Shown: positions 26,067-34,529 of the stretch, piece by piece | Layout: every line of letters starts with the position of its first letter | How positions within the stretch are numbered: position 1 is the first letter of the stretch | Source of the DNA: Hymenobacter sp. BT18 | GTDB taxonomy: Bacteria; Bacteroidota; Bacteroidia; Cytophagales; Hymenobacteraceae | Assembly (NCBI RefSeq): GCF_012273015.1 | Contig: NZ_CP050954.1 | Coordinates: 2,046,001 to 2,110,000 of the forward strand | Reading direction: 5' to 3' | DNA length: 64,000 bases | The notes under the pieces: generated by a model | What the model was told of the DNA's origin: nothing | Databases searched by the model: none | The model's input: only the letters and a program-made list of their open reading frames with translations | Made by a program: the position numbers and the translations under genes

Positions 26067-26546
26067 ATGGGCGTTATTGGATTCTTGGTTGGGCTGGCCC
26101 TAAATGCCGGCGCTGTTTACCTGATATATTGGTTTTTTCGTACCATCATCCGGCGCTACTATGGCAACGTGCAGTCAGCTAACCCTTTCGGGCCCGGCTG
26201 GGCACAGTTGCTGGACCAATATGAAAGTTCACATGGCGTGCTACGCATGGTCCAGTTCTCAGCCCGCATTGGAGGAATATGGTACAACGACGTGCTACAG
26301 ATTGGCTTTGATGTGCAGGATGTAGTCATTCGTAACAACCTGGGATTTTCTTCCCTGGTCAGAATTCCCCTCAATCATATCGAGCTACTGCAGCAGCCGG
26401 AGCCATTCCAGGCAACGTCCCTGAGCGAAACAGAATATACTCCCGGCTTATTTCAGGTTGGCAGGGTTGAGGTTGGGCTGGACGCGTACTGGACCGCGCA
26501 ACTCCTGCAACGCATGGCCGCTGCTGCCCCCCCAGCTACTTTCTGA
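26067..26546 (+). CDS. Hypothetical membrane-anchored protein downstream of tdh
   Basis: 159 residues, unknown family. One N-terminal membrane helix (about 4-25, GFLVGLALNAGAVYLIYWFF), a basic stop (RTIIRRYY), then a soluble region of about 130 residues facing the cytoplasm, with alternating strands (VLQIGFDVQDVVIRNN, LVRIPLNHIELL) that look PH-like or beta-sandwich. It starts 1 bp after the tdh stop, so it is cotranscribed, although its composition is AT-richer than tdh. No motif ties it to threonine use. Confidence 0.7.
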   Translation: MGVIGFLVGLALNAGAVYLIYWFFRTIIRRYYGNVQSANPFGPGWAQLLDQYESSHGVLRMVQFSARIGGIWYNDVLQIGFDVQDVVIRNNLGFSSLVRIPLNHIELLQQPEPFQATSLSETEYTPGLFQVGRVEVGLDAYWTAQLLQRMAAAAPPATF

Positions 26547-26707
26547 TCATTTAACTACTGAGATTTTTAAACGCCTCACCTTTCCGGTGGGGCGTTTGTA
26601 TTAATGTTCCACCCGAAAACCTCTGGCATGCCCACCCGTTTCTGCAACTGCGCATCCAACGCCCCGCCCGTACAAAACCAAGACCCCAAGTTCCCAAGTC
26701 CCTATTT

Positions 26708-27436
26708 ATGATTGTAAATCATACGCCCGCCGGCTGGCAAATCATCTACCAGCAGGCCCACGCCCTGCTGGCGGCCCAGCTGCTGCACCAGTGGCCCGCG
26801 TTTCTTCCCTGCGACCAGTGGGTGGGCCTCCTGGCTGCCGCCGCCCAGCACGACGACGAGCAGCACCAGTGGAATGGACACTACGGCCTCACGCCCGCCG
26901 GGGCTCCGGCCAACTTCACCATGAAGGAGTTTTCGCTGGAGCAAGCCACCGGCGTAATGCGCGCGGCCCGCTTCCAGGGCCGCTGGCGGAGCCTGCTTAC
27001 CAGCATGCACCTGAGCACGCTCTACGAAAGCCTGCGCGGTCAGAATAAGGCAACCGATGCCTTTCTGGATGAGCAGCTGGCTGGTCAGAAGACGTGGCGG
27101 CGCGAGCTAAAAATCCGCAAAGCCGAGGCGGAACGCGCCTACGCCCTGCTGCACTGGTGCGACCGGCTCAGCCTGATTCTGTGCCGCCACGAGCTGCCGG
27201 AAATGGGCCGGGCCCTGGAAGTCTATACCGGCCCCGATGGTCACCGCCACGAGGTAGTGCGCGCCGAGGCCGATGGCCCCGTAACGGTACAGCCCTGGCC
27301 CTTCCGTGAGCCGCAATTTACCGTGAGCGTGGAGGCCACCGTGCTAGGCCAGCTGCAGTTCGCTAACGATGCCGAGCTGGCCGCTGCCCTGCGCACCGGC
27401 CCCATCGAAACACTACGCTGGGAGCTGCGCCGGTAA
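26708..27436 (+). CDS. DUF3891 family protein
   Basis: 242 residues, cytoplasmic. It matches DUF3891: MIVNHTPAGWQIIYQQAHALLAAQL at the start, then LLAAAAQHDDEQHQWNG with clustered His/Asp residues that look like a metal site, SMHLSTLYES, and CDRLSLILCRH later. The His-Asp pattern recalls HD-type hydrolases but the function is unknown. A low-complexity word cluster (26678-26706) of the class seen at 14352 directly precedes the ATG. Convergent with the next gene across a palindrome. Confidence 0.85.
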   Translation: MIVNHTPAGWQIIYQQAHALLAAQLLHQWPAFLPCDQWVGLLAAAAQHDDEQHQWNGHYGLTPAGAPANFTMKEFSLEQATGVMRAARFQGRWRSLLTSMHLSTLYESLRGQNKATDAFLDEQLAGQKTWRRELKIRKAEAERAYALLHWCDRLSLILCRHELPEMGRALEVYTGPDGHRHEVVRAEADGPVTVQPWPFREPQFTVSVEATVLGQLQFANDAELAAALRTGPIETLRWELRR

Positions 27437-27459
27437 CTAAACTACTTTTCACAAACCGG

Positions 27460-27548
27460 CTGTCATCCTGAGCAGAGCGAAGGACCTTATCACACTGCAG
27501 CAAGTCGTGCGAGTGTGATAAGGTCCTTCGCTCTGCTCAGGATGACAG
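27460..27548. repeat. Dispersed intergenic palindrome, best-preserved copy
   Basis: Perfect 36-bp arms at 27460-27495 (CTGTCATCCTGAGCAGAGCG and on) and 27513-27548, with a 17-base loop. It lies between convergent genes and may act as their terminator. Shares GAAGGACCTTATCAC with the copies at 2936 and 12432. Confidence 0.93.
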
Positions 27549-27560
27549 CTTAATGGTAGG

Positions 27561-28370
27561 CTACAGCTTTGCCACCGGCTTCGGGTTCTGCATCAGGCCG
27601 GCGGGAACTTGCTGGGTGAGCGAAAGGTGACCCAGGGCGCGGCCGTCTTTCCCATCAGTGCGGTCGGTAGCCAGCAGCAGGGCACCGTAGCGCTGGTAGC
27701 CGGCCCAGCGGCGGCGAAACGCGGGTTGGGCATCGGTGGCTTTTGGGAAAAAAGCCCACTCCTCTACCAGGTTGGTTTTGGGGTTGATGAGCACTTCGTA
27801 CTTGTTATCGGGCGTCACGCCCACGTTCTTGAAGGTCATGTGCAGCACCTCGGCGGGCGTGCCGTCCATGAGCTTGCCGGCGCCGTGGTAGGTAAGTGTC
27901 ACGCCGGAATCCTTGAGCTTGAATGGCATCAGCAGCCACCAGGAGTTATTCACCCAGATGGGGTACATTTTGGCCAGCAGCTTCTGCCCGTCGGGGGTGG
28001 CCGAAACGTCTTGGCCGGCACGGTACACCTTGCCCTGCTTGGTGCCCAGGTTGTAGAGCGCGACGAGGCTGTCCTTCTGCCAGCGGAAGTCGCCGGTTTG
28101 CTTGTCCCAGAGCTGGTAGGAGCCATCCAGAAAGTCCCAGCCAAAAAGACGGGCCTGCTGCCAGGCCGGGTAGCCGCCCATAGCCCGCATTGCCTTATCG
28201 GCCAAGCGCAGGGCGCGGGGGTCGGAGCCTGATTGGTCGAACCCGGCCGCGGCTGGGTAAGCGGCCGTATCAGCAGCGGCGGCGGTAGTAGTGGCTGGTT
28301 GCTCCGTGGGGCCCGACTGGCAGGCACCCAGGCCAGCCAACAGCAGAAAAGCAAAGAACATAGCGCGCAT
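27561..28370 (-). CDS. Conserved lipoprotein (possibly DUF6503-like)
   Basis: 269 residues. Lipoprotein signal ending LAGLGAC (Cys17), Thr/Ala-rich tether, then a domain with ALRLADKAMRAMGGYPAWQQAR, SYQLWDKQTGDFRWQKDS, WVNNSWWLLMPFKLKDSG and NPKTNLVEEWAFFP. The layout, one beta-rich domain after LADKAMRAMGG, recalls LolA-like lipoprotein-carrier folds common in Bacteroidota envelope lipoproteins. The family name is a low-certainty recollection. The start at 28370 keeps the lipobox; upstream Met codons do not. Confidence 0.75.
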   Translation of the reverse strand: MRAMFFAFLLLAGLGACQSGPTEQPATTTAAAADTAAYPAAAGFDQSGSDPRALRLADKAMRAMGGYPAWQQARLFGWDFLDGSYQLWDKQTGDFRWQKDSLVALYNLGTKQGKVYRAGQDVSATPDGQKLLAKMYPIWVNNSWWLLMPFKLKDSGVTLTYHGAGKLMDGTPAEVLHMTFKNVGVTPDNKYEVLINPKTNLVEEWAFFPKATDAQPAFRRRWAGYQRYGALLLATDRTDGKDGRALGHLSLTQQVPAGLMQNPKPVAKL

Positions 28371-28516
28371 AGAAAGCTGAACAGTGTACAACCCGGGCCG
28401 GCTTCGTGCCGGTAGGGGCATCCCACGCAAAGATGCATAAACCAACCCGATGGCCCCAACGCCCGGCGCAATCTGCCCGTACTACCGGCAACCCTGTGCT
28501 CTGACGTTTCTACCTT

Positions 28517-29485
28517 ATGGCCACACATTACCGCGTTTCGGATATTTTCAATATCCTTAAAACCACTGCCAGCGAGTTCATGGTCAACAACTCGTTTCGC
28601 CACGCGGCGGCGCTGTCGTACTACACCATTTTCTCGCTGCCCCCGCTGCTGCTCATTGTCATCACCATTGCCAGCTCCATCTATGGGGCCGAGGCCGTGA
28701 CGGGACAGGTGTACGGGCAGCTACGCGGATTTCTCGGCGCCGATTCGGCTAAGTTCCTGCAGGATTCTATTGCCGAGTTCACCAAGCAGCAGAAAGGCGG
28801 CCTGGCTACGGTTATCGGCATCGGTACGCTCATCTTTGCGGCTACTACCTTCTTTGTCACCCTGCAGGAAAGCATCAACGACATCTGGAACCTGAAGGTG
28901 AAGCCACGCAACGGTATCTGGCAGTTTGTGCGTGACCGGCTGCTGAGCTTCGGCCTGATTTTGAGCGTGGCGCTCTTGCTGCTCATTTCCTTTGTCGTCA
29001 GCGCCATCCTGAGTGCCTTCACCGGCAAGCTGCAGCAGTGGTTTCCCGAAATCGGGGTGGTTGTTATCAAGCTGGTCGACTTTTTCCTCTCCCTGGGTGT
29101 CACGTCCTTGCTGTTTGCCCTGATCTACCGGTTTTTACCCGACGCCGTCATCCGCTGGCGCGACGTGGGCATTGGCGCAGTCATCACGGCCACACTGTTT
29201 GTGCTGGGCAAGTTTCTCATTGCCTTCTACATCGCCAAGGCCAACCCCGGCTCGGCTTTCGGAGCAGCGGGCTCGGCCATTGTGCTGCTGCTCTGGGTAA
29301 ACTACTCTGCCCTCATCATCTTTTTCGGGGCCGAGTTCACCCAGGAGTTTGCCGATGCCTTCGGGCAGAAAGTGCAGCCCAAGGCCCACGCCGTGCGCAT
29401 CGAAACCCGGGAGGTACCCGAAGGCGAAACCAAAGAAGAAATTACCACTGGCCGCCCCCGCTCTACCGGGCGCTGGAAAAGCTGA
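28517..29485 (+). CDS. YihY/BrkB family membrane protein
   Basis: 322 residues, six membrane helices. Family features: NNSFRHAAALSYYTIFSLPPLLLIV near the start, FVTLQESINDIWN, a central RFLPDAVIRWRDVGIGAVITATLF and the last helix pair GSAIVLLLWVNYSALIIFFGAEFTQEF. Once called ribonuclease BN by mistake; it is an inner-membrane protein of unclear transport function. A charged cytoplasmic tail of about 40 residues (EVPEGETKEEI) follows. Monocistronic by appearance. Confidence 0.93.
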   Translation: MATHYRVSDIFNILKTTASEFMVNNSFRHAAALSYYTIFSLPPLLLIVITIASSIYGAEAVTGQVYGQLRGFLGADSAKFLQDSIAEFTKQQKGGLATVIGIGTLIFAATTFFVTLQESINDIWNLKVKPRNGIWQFVRDRLLSFGLILSVALLLLISFVVSAILSAFTGKLQQWFPEIGVVVIKLVDFFLSLGVTSLLFALIYRFLPDAVIRWRDVGIGAVITATLFVLGKFLIAFYIAKANPGSAFGAAGSAIVLLLWVNYSALIIFFGAEFTQEFADAFGQKVQPKAHAVRIETREVPEGETKEEITTGRPRSTGRWKS

Positions 29486-29666
29486 AAAGTCCAGGGCAGC
29501 GGCATAGTATTGCCCCCTCAGCTTGCCAATATGGCTATTAAGGATGGTTTTTATTCCCAGCAGCTCCGCTTATATGCTTTGTTGTAAAGTCTGGGGTTAC
29601 ATGATTGTGTGATGCGGATTGCGCGGCAGAACGCTACGTTTGGGAAACCTTTTCCCTTGCTCCGCT

Positions 29667-30833
29667 ATGCGCTTCTTTATTCCCTTACTACTTGCGCTTG
29701 CCGTTGCCTTCGGTGCTCAGGCCCAGCAACCCGGCCGCATTCTGATTGTGAGTCCGCACGTGGGCGAAGTTATTGATGCCCAGGAGAAGGCAACGTACGG
29801 CTTGTTCCCGTATTACTCAGCCAACGACTTTCAGCAGGCGCGCTTCGAGCAGGCCCCCGACAGCGCTATTACCCTTTACGCCCAGCTGCGCGACGGCCGC
29901 ACGGTGCTGCGCCCGTTTACCCGGGCGCAGTTCGAGCAAACCAGCCAAGCCATTGAGCAACGCGTGCAGGAGCTGAAGCAGGCGGGCGTCGCCGTCAACC
30001 AGCCCGCCACACCCGCCGCTGCCGATTCCATCGGCCACCGCTACCAGGTAGACCTGCTCACGGGCACTGCCTTTGTGGGGGAGCTGGTGGCCCTCCGCCC
30101 CGCGCAGCTGGAGTTCCGCACGTCGGACCTGGGCATTGTGCAGGTGGAGCGCGCCAATATCAAACGCCTGGAGGACCTGACGCCCGGTGCCATTCGCCCG
30201 CTGGCCGAAGACTGGTTTGACATCGGCAACGGAAACCGGCTGTTTTTTCAGCCCACGGCCCGCAACCTGCGCAAGGGCGAAGGCAGCCTGCAAAGCATCA
30301 ACCTGCTGCTGCTGGGCGCCAACTATGGCGTTACCGATAACTTTTCCATTGGCATCCTTACCTCTGTGGTACCTTTTGTGCCGCTAAACGACCAGCTGCT
30401 GGCCTTCACGCCCAAGCTTTCCGCCAAGGTGTCGGAGACTACCCACGTGGGAGGCGGTATCCTCTACATTCGGGTAGCGGGTGAGAGTGCCGGCATTTTC
30501 TACGGCAATGCTACCTTCGGCTCGGCCGACAACAATTTTACGGCTGGGCTGGGGTATGCTTTTGCCAGCGGCGAGGTGGCCCGCACCCCGGTAGTGCAGC
30601 TGGGCGGACAGCGCCGCATTTCGCGGCGCGTGTCATTGCTGACGGAGAACTACCTTATCACGGATTCAGAAGCAGGTATTGCCGGCCTCTACGGCATCAA
30701 ACTAAACTGGCGGCGTACGTCGCTGGGGCTGGCAGGTGGCTATGTCCTCTCCTACTCCGATGGCCTGAGCAGCACCTACGCCGTGCCTATTTTCTATGAC
30801 TTCACGTTCCGCTTCGGCAAGCCAGGTAAGTAA
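29667..30833 (+). CDS. Secreted outer-membrane beta-barrel-like protein
   Basis: 388 residues. Signal peptide ending AQAQQ (about 18). A middle soluble region with YQVDLLTGTAFVGELVALRP and VQVERANIKRLEDL (SH3-like or LSM-like appearance) leads into about 190 residues of alternating strands with glycine turns (LGANYGVTDNFSIGILTSVV, GLGYAFASGEVART, FYDFTFRFGKPGK), ending in an aromatic residue-rich strand typical of an outer-membrane barrel. No named family recognised. Start at 29667 chosen for the signal peptide. A strong hairpin follows its stop. Confidence 0.75.
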   Translation: MRFFIPLLLALAVAFGAQAQQPGRILIVSPHVGEVIDAQEKATYGLFPYYSANDFQQARFEQAPDSAITLYAQLRDGRTVLRPFTRAQFEQTSQAIEQRVQELKQAGVAVNQPATPAAADSIGHRYQVDLLTGTAFVGELVALRPAQLEFRTSDLGIVQVERANIKRLEDLTPGAIRPLAEDWFDIGNGNRLFFQPTARNLRKGEGSLQSINLLLLGANYGVTDNFSIGILTSVVPFVPLNDQLLAFTPKLSAKVSETTHVGGGILYIRVAGESAGIFYGNATFGSADNNFTAGLGYAFASGEVARTPVVQLGGQRRISRRVSLLTENYLITDSEAGIAGLYGIKLNWRRTSLGLAGGYVLSYSDGLSSTYAVPIFYDFTFRFGKPGK

Positions 30834-30860
30834 AGCCGCCGGCCATGGTGCTGCCTACGC

Positions 30861-30920
30861 GCAAAAACGAAAAAGCCCCACTCGCCGGAAATTTGGCAAG
30901 TGGGGCTTTTTCGTTTTTGC
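30861..30920. terminator. Hairpin terminator before rlmN
   Basis: 22-bp stem (GCAAAAACGAAAAAGCCCCA and on) with a T-run, between convergent genes. Confidence 0.92.
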
Positions 30921-30929
30921 CGGAAGCGC

Positions 30930-32003
30930 TTACGCGGCTACCTCGGGCTTCTGCTTCACGGCCAACTGCCCGCAGGCGGCGTCGATGTCCTTGCCGCGGC
31001 TGCGGCGCACGTTGGTTTGCACGCCCCGGTCGGCCAGGTACTTGTGGAAGGCCACCAGCTTGTCGTCGGCGGTATTCACGTAGCTGGCGTTTTCGATGGG
31101 GTTGTACTCAATCAGGTTCACCTTGCAGGGAATCCACTTCGAAATCTGGAACAGCTCCTCCGCGTCCTGCAGCGTGTCGTTGAAGCTCTCGAACACGATG
31201 TACTCGTAAGTAACCTTGCGGCCGGTTACTTGGTGGTAGTGCTGCAAGGCATCCTTGAGCGAAGCCAGGGAGTTAGCCTCGTTGATGGGCATGATTTCGT
31301 TGCGCTTCGCATCGTTGGGTGCGTGCAGGCTCAGGGCCAGGTTGGCTTTCACGCCGTCGTCGGCCAGCTTCTTGATCATCTTAGCAATGCCGGCGGTGCT
31401 GACGGTGATGCGGCGCGGGGCCATGTTCAGGCCGTCTGGGGCGGTGATGCGCTCAATGCTTTTTACCACGTTGGCGTAGTTGAGCAGCGGCTCGCCCATG
31501 CCCATGTACACGATATTGGTGAGCGGAGTACCATACTGCGCCTCGCATTGTTCCCGGATGCGCACCACCTGGTCGTAGATTTCGGCGGCATCGAGGTTGC
31601 GCTTACGCTCCATGTAGCCTGTAGCGCAAAACTTACACGTGAGCGAGCAGCCCACTTGTGAAGAAATGCAGGCCGTCATGCGCGTATCGTGCGGAATGAG
31701 CACGCCCTCTACAATGTTGCCATCGTGCAGCCGAAATGCCGATTTGATAGTGCCATCGTTGCTGAGCTGCTGGTTTTGCACCGCCACGCCGTTGATGACG
31801 AAGTGCCGGGCCAGCAGCTCCCGCGTAGCCAGGGAAATGTTGTTCATTTCCTCAAACGAGCCCGCCGTGTTTTTCCACAGCCACTCCAGCACCTGCTTGG
31901 CGCGGAAAGGCTTTTCGCCGTGCTCTACCATAAAGGCTTTGAGCTCGTCGGGGGTGAGTTTGCGAATGTCGCGCTTGGTCAGTACGGGCAGGTCAATCAT
32001 CAT
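30930..32003 (-). CDS. rlmN: Dual-specificity RNA methyltransferase RlmN
   Basis: 357 residues. Radical-SAM enzyme that methylates C2 of A2503 in 23S rRNA and of A37 in some tRNAs. Seen: N-terminal HhH-like region with FRAKQVLEWLWKN, the cluster motif CSLTCKFCATGYM (C-x3-C-x2-C), GMGEPLLNYANVVKS, TVSTAGIAKMIKKLAD, NLALSLHAPND and the late NVRRSRGKDIDAACGQL with the methyl-carrying Cys. Two Met codons at 32003 and 32000 follow a perfect TATCTTTG (32016-32009) by only a few bases, so the mRNA may be nearly leaderless. Confidence 0.97.
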   Translation of the reverse strand: MMIDLPVLTKRDIRKLTPDELKAFMVEHGEKPFRAKQVLEWLWKNTAGSFEEMNNISLATRELLARHFVINGVAVQNQQLSNDGTIKSAFRLHDGNIVEGVLIPHDTRMTACISSQVGCSLTCKFCATGYMERKRNLDAAEIYDQVVRIREQCEAQYGTPLTNIVYMGMGEPLLNYANVVKSIERITAPDGLNMAPRRITVSTAGIAKMIKKLADDGVKANLALSLHAPNDAKRNEIMPINEANSLASLKDALQHYHQVTGRKVTYEYIVFESFNDTLQDAEELFQISKWIPCKVNLIEYNPIENASYVNTADDKLVAFHKYLADRGVQTNVRRSRGKDIDAACGQLAVKQKPEVAA

Positions 32004-32008
32004 AGCCG

Positions 32009-32016
32009 CAAAGATA
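32009..32016 (-). promoter_or_regulatory. -7 box of rlmN, next to the start codon
   Basis: TATCTTTG on the minus strand, 5 bp before the first ATG. If used, transcription begins at or beside the start codon. Confidence 0.5.
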
Positions 32017-32117
32017 CAATACAGAAGGCGCTTGAGTTCCACGGATTTGCTGCCCCAACTTACACGCTGCCAACCGTTCTGCTGCTTAGTGAGCTTTTCC
32101 CGGGTCCGGGCGGCAAG

Positions 32118-32477
32118 CTAGGCGCCGGGCTTTTCTACCCGGTTGAGGTAGTAGCCGGCCGCCGCGCCACCAGCCCCCGCACCTATGGTCAGCAACCAGA
32201 AGGCACCCGGGTTCGGGGGCATATTGAACCCGATCAGCAGGCTCAGCCACCACGTCAGGCAGCCACAGCCTACCGTGAGCCTGGGGCTGGCCGTGTAGTG
32301 GGCGTTGCTCAGGCGCATGAGGCCGTACGTAGCCAACCCAATTGCCACTGGTGCGCCTACCAGCAGCAGGAGCACGCCCCACAGAAAGTCTTCCAGCCTG
32401 CCGCCGCCTTTAAATGCCTCTCCAAAGGCCCCGCCAGCGGGCAGCAGCAGCAACATCAGGAGCTTAACACGTCTCAT
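32118..32477 (-). CDS. Small multi-pass membrane protein
   Basis: 119 residues, hydrophobic throughout. A first hydrophobic stretch (5-15) may be a signal; helices follow at about 32-52 (FLWGVLLLLVGAPVAIGLAT), 68-84 (GCGCLTWWLSLLIGF) and 92-110 (FWLLTIGAGAGGAAAGYY). The GCGC motif before a helix is notable. No family recognised. It ends 27 bp after the stop of the upstream lipoprotein gene and is probably cotranscribed with it. Confidence 0.62.
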   Translation of the reverse strand: MRRVKLLMLLLLPAGGAFGEAFKGGGRLEDFLWGVLLLLVGAPVAIGLATYGLMRLSNAHYTASPRLTVGCGCLTWWLSLLIGFNMPPNPGAFWLLTIGAGAGGAAAGYYLNRVEKPGA

Positions 32478-32504
32478 TCGGGCAAGATACTACCGGCCGG
32501 GCTG

Positions 32505-33110
32505 CTAGCAGCAGGTGTAGTAGACTACGGCTTTGCCCCGCTTAGGCGAGTAGCCAATCATCTGCCCGTTTTCTTCGCCCAGCTGGTAGGCAAACCGCGG
32601 CAAGCCGGTTGCCTTCACTTCGGCCCAGGCGGCCTGGTTCAGCTGCTTGGGGGAGGCACTCGGTGGCACTTCGGCTCGCATGGAAAAGGCTTCGTCCGTG
32701 AAGAATTCGGCGGCCCGCTTGCGGATGTAATGGGCCCGCTGGGCATCGGTAGGGTTTTCGCCGTACTTGTTGATGCCGTAGTTGAGGAGGGCAGTGGCCG
32801 GAAAACGCTCGGTCCAGAGGGTGTCACCGGCTGCCGACACGATGGAAAACTGGGCCGAGGCCGTCAGGACGGAGTCGCCGCGCAGCACCAGGCGGAACTC
32901 GTCGGGCTGCCGGGCATTGGAAAACAGGTGGGTTATGCGCACATCACTCAGCACGCTGGGTTGGGGCTGCGGCGCGACAGGAACCGCGGGCGCCGCAGCC
33001 CCTCTCTGCGCAGCCGGGAGCGGCGGAGTAGGCGTGGAAGAAGTTTCGGAGGGGGAAGGAGAAGAACAGGCGGCAGCGGTCAGCAGCACACCGAGCAGGG
33101 AAAGGCGCAT
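32505..33110 (-). CDS. Hypothetical lipoprotein
   Basis: 201 residues. Lipobox LLTAAAC (Cys15), a Pro/Ser/Thr-rich tether to about 55, then a domain with SDVRITHLFSNARQPDEFRLVLRG, FSIVSAAGDTLWTERFPATALL and a C-terminal AYQLGEENGQMIGYSPKRGK ending YYTCC. Strand-rich and small, likely periplasm- or surface-facing. No family recognised. Confidence 0.72.
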   Translation of the reverse strand: MRLSLLGVLLTAAACSSPSPSETSSTPTPPLPAAQRGAAAPAVPVAPQPQPSVLSDVRITHLFSNARQPDEFRLVLRGDSVLTASAQFSIVSAAGDTLWTERFPATALLNYGINKYGENPTDAQRAHYIRKRAAEFFTDEAFSMRAEVPPSASPKQLNQAAWAEVKATGLPRFAYQLGEENGQMIGYSPKRGKAVVYYTCC

Positions 33111-33185
33111 ACAGATGAGCGGATGATGAGGTGCCTTGTACGCAGGCTGAACGGGATAAGTGGCTGGTGCTACCCGCCTCTCTGG

Positions 33186-33617
33186 TTACCCCTCACCCCG
33201 CAGCCGGCGGGCATATGCCTCGTCGAGGGGCCGCAGCTTGCGGGTACCATAGTCAAAGCAGAGCATGCCGGTTTTGGCGCGGGCTATTTCCCGGCCTTCC
33301 TGGTTTTTCACCCAATACACCACATCAAAGCCGTATTTGGTCACGTCGGCGGCGGCCATCTGCACCTGCAGCGTATCCCCGTAAAACCCTTCGCCCTTGT
33401 ACTCTATGGCTACGTCGGCCATTATGTGGCCAATATGCGTAGTGGGGTCCAGCTCTACCTGCCCCAGAAAGCGCAGAAACTGCACCCTGGCCTCGTGCAG
33501 AATCCCCAGCAGGGCATCGTTGCCGAGGTGGGCGCCGTAGTTGAGGTCGGTGATGCGCAACGGAATTTCTACGGTCAGCAGGAATGTATCGGGCAGCGCT
33601 ACTTTTACGCGGGGCAT
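33186..33617 (-). CDS. Hot-dog fold acyl-CoA thioesterase (4HBT type)
   Basis: 143 residues, one hot-dog domain. RITDLNYGAHLGNDALLGILHEAR contains the N-x-G-H-x-G-N-D pattern and catalytic acidic position; IMADVAIEYKGEGFYGDTLQV and VYWVKNQEGREIARAKTGMLCFDY complete the fold. It should hydrolyse acyl-CoA thioesters in the cytoplasm; the acyl chain is not predictable. Divergent from mnmD across a 128-bp region with an inverted repeat. Confidence 0.88.
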   Translation of the reverse strand: MPRVKVALPDTFLLTVEIPLRITDLNYGAHLGNDALLGILHEARVQFLRFLGQVELDPTTHIGHIMADVAIEYKGEGFYGDTLQVQMAAADVTKYGFDVVYWVKNQEGREIARAKTGMLCFDYGTRKLRPLDEAYARRLRGEG

Positions 33618-33630
33618 GGAAGGATTTTCT

Positions 33631-33743
33631 AGTTACTGGTTGCTCGTTTCGAGTTACTCGGAACCAGCCGCCGAAGTTCGCCGAAATTGCCGTTAGTATT
33701 CATCCCCGCTACCCCAAAACCAGGAACTCGTAACCAGAAACCG
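33631..33743. repeat. Low-complexity inverted repeat between divergent genes
   Basis: Arms at 33633-33666 (TTACTGGTTGCTCGTTTCGA and on) and 33716-33742 (CCAGGAACTCGTAACCAGAA) pair imperfectly. It covers the whole promoter region of thioesterase and mnmD. Same general style as 14352 and 49819 but different words. Confidence 0.65.
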
Positions 33744-33745
33744 CT

Positions 33746-34423
33746 ATGGATGTAGAAGTGCGTACTACCGCCGATGGGTCGAGCACCTTATACGTGCCCG
33801 CGCTGAATGAGCACTACCATAGCACCCACGGGGCCGTGCAGGAGGCCCAGCACGTGTACTTAATGGCCGGCCTGGAACCGCTGCTGGCGGCCGCAAGTGC
33901 GCCGGTGCGGGTGCTGGAAATTGGCTTTGGCACCGGCCTCAATGCTCTGCTCACCCTGCAACGCAGTTTAGTGTCCCCCGTGCTCATTACCTATGACACC
34001 CTGGAAAAATACCCGCTGCCGCTTTCTGTCATCGAGCAGCTGGGCGTGGAGCGCTACATCCTGAACCCCGAGCTGCAGGACCTACACCGGCAGCTGCACA
34101 CGGCCCCCTGGAATGAGGATGTGCTGCTGGCCCCGCACTTCCGGCTCCGCAAAATCGACCAGGAGCTGCAGCAAACCACGTTGCCGGAAAATCAGTACCA
34201 CGTCATCTACTTCGACGCCTTCGCCCCCGAAAAGCAGCCCGATATGTGGACGGATGCCGTATTCACGCAGCTCTATGAGGCTACCGCCCCGGGCGGCTGC
34301 CTGGTGAGCTACTGCGCCAAGGGCTCCTTCAAGCGCAGCCTGCTGGCGGCAGGCTGGCAGGTAGAGAAGATTCCTGGCCCGCCCGGCAAGCGCGAAATGA
34401 CGCGGGCCTGGAAACGGGGGTAG
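33746..34423 (+). CDS. mnmD: tRNA mnm5s2U34 methyltransferase MnmD
   Basis: 225 residues. SAM-dependent methyltransferase converting nm5s2U to mnm5s2U at the tRNA wobble position. Seen: STLYVPALNEHYHSTHGAVQEAQHVY, the SAM-binding VLEIGFGTGLNALLT (about 56-70), YFDAFAPEKQPDMWT (the DAFAP motif), then TAPGGCLVSYCAKGSFKRSL and PPGKREMTRA. Length matches the stand-alone methyltransferase domain of E. coli MnmC; the oxidase domain is absent, as usual in Bacteroidota. Confidence 0.93.
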   Translation: MDVEVRTTADGSSTLYVPALNEHYHSTHGAVQEAQHVYLMAGLEPLLAAASAPVRVLEIGFGTGLNALLTLQRSLVSPVLITYDTLEKYPLPLSVIEQLGVERYILNPELQDLHRQLHTAPWNEDVLLAPHFRLRKIDQELQQTTLPENQYHVIYFDAFAPEKQPDMWTDAVFTQLYEATAPGGCLVSYCAKGSFKRSLLAAGWQVEKIPGPPGKREMTRAWKRG

Positions 34424-34529
34424 CGGGGCGCTAAGCCAGCTAATTGTTGGACCCTACGGGCACCTGCTCGATTTAACGGGAGCAAGCTAGCCGTCCGTTT
34501 CAAGGGTTTCTCCGTAGGTTAGAGCTTCT

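Noticed and set aside
1339..27548. Insertion sequences or integrated elements
   Set aside because: The palindromes carry no transposase frame; no integrase, attachment site duplication or phage gene found.
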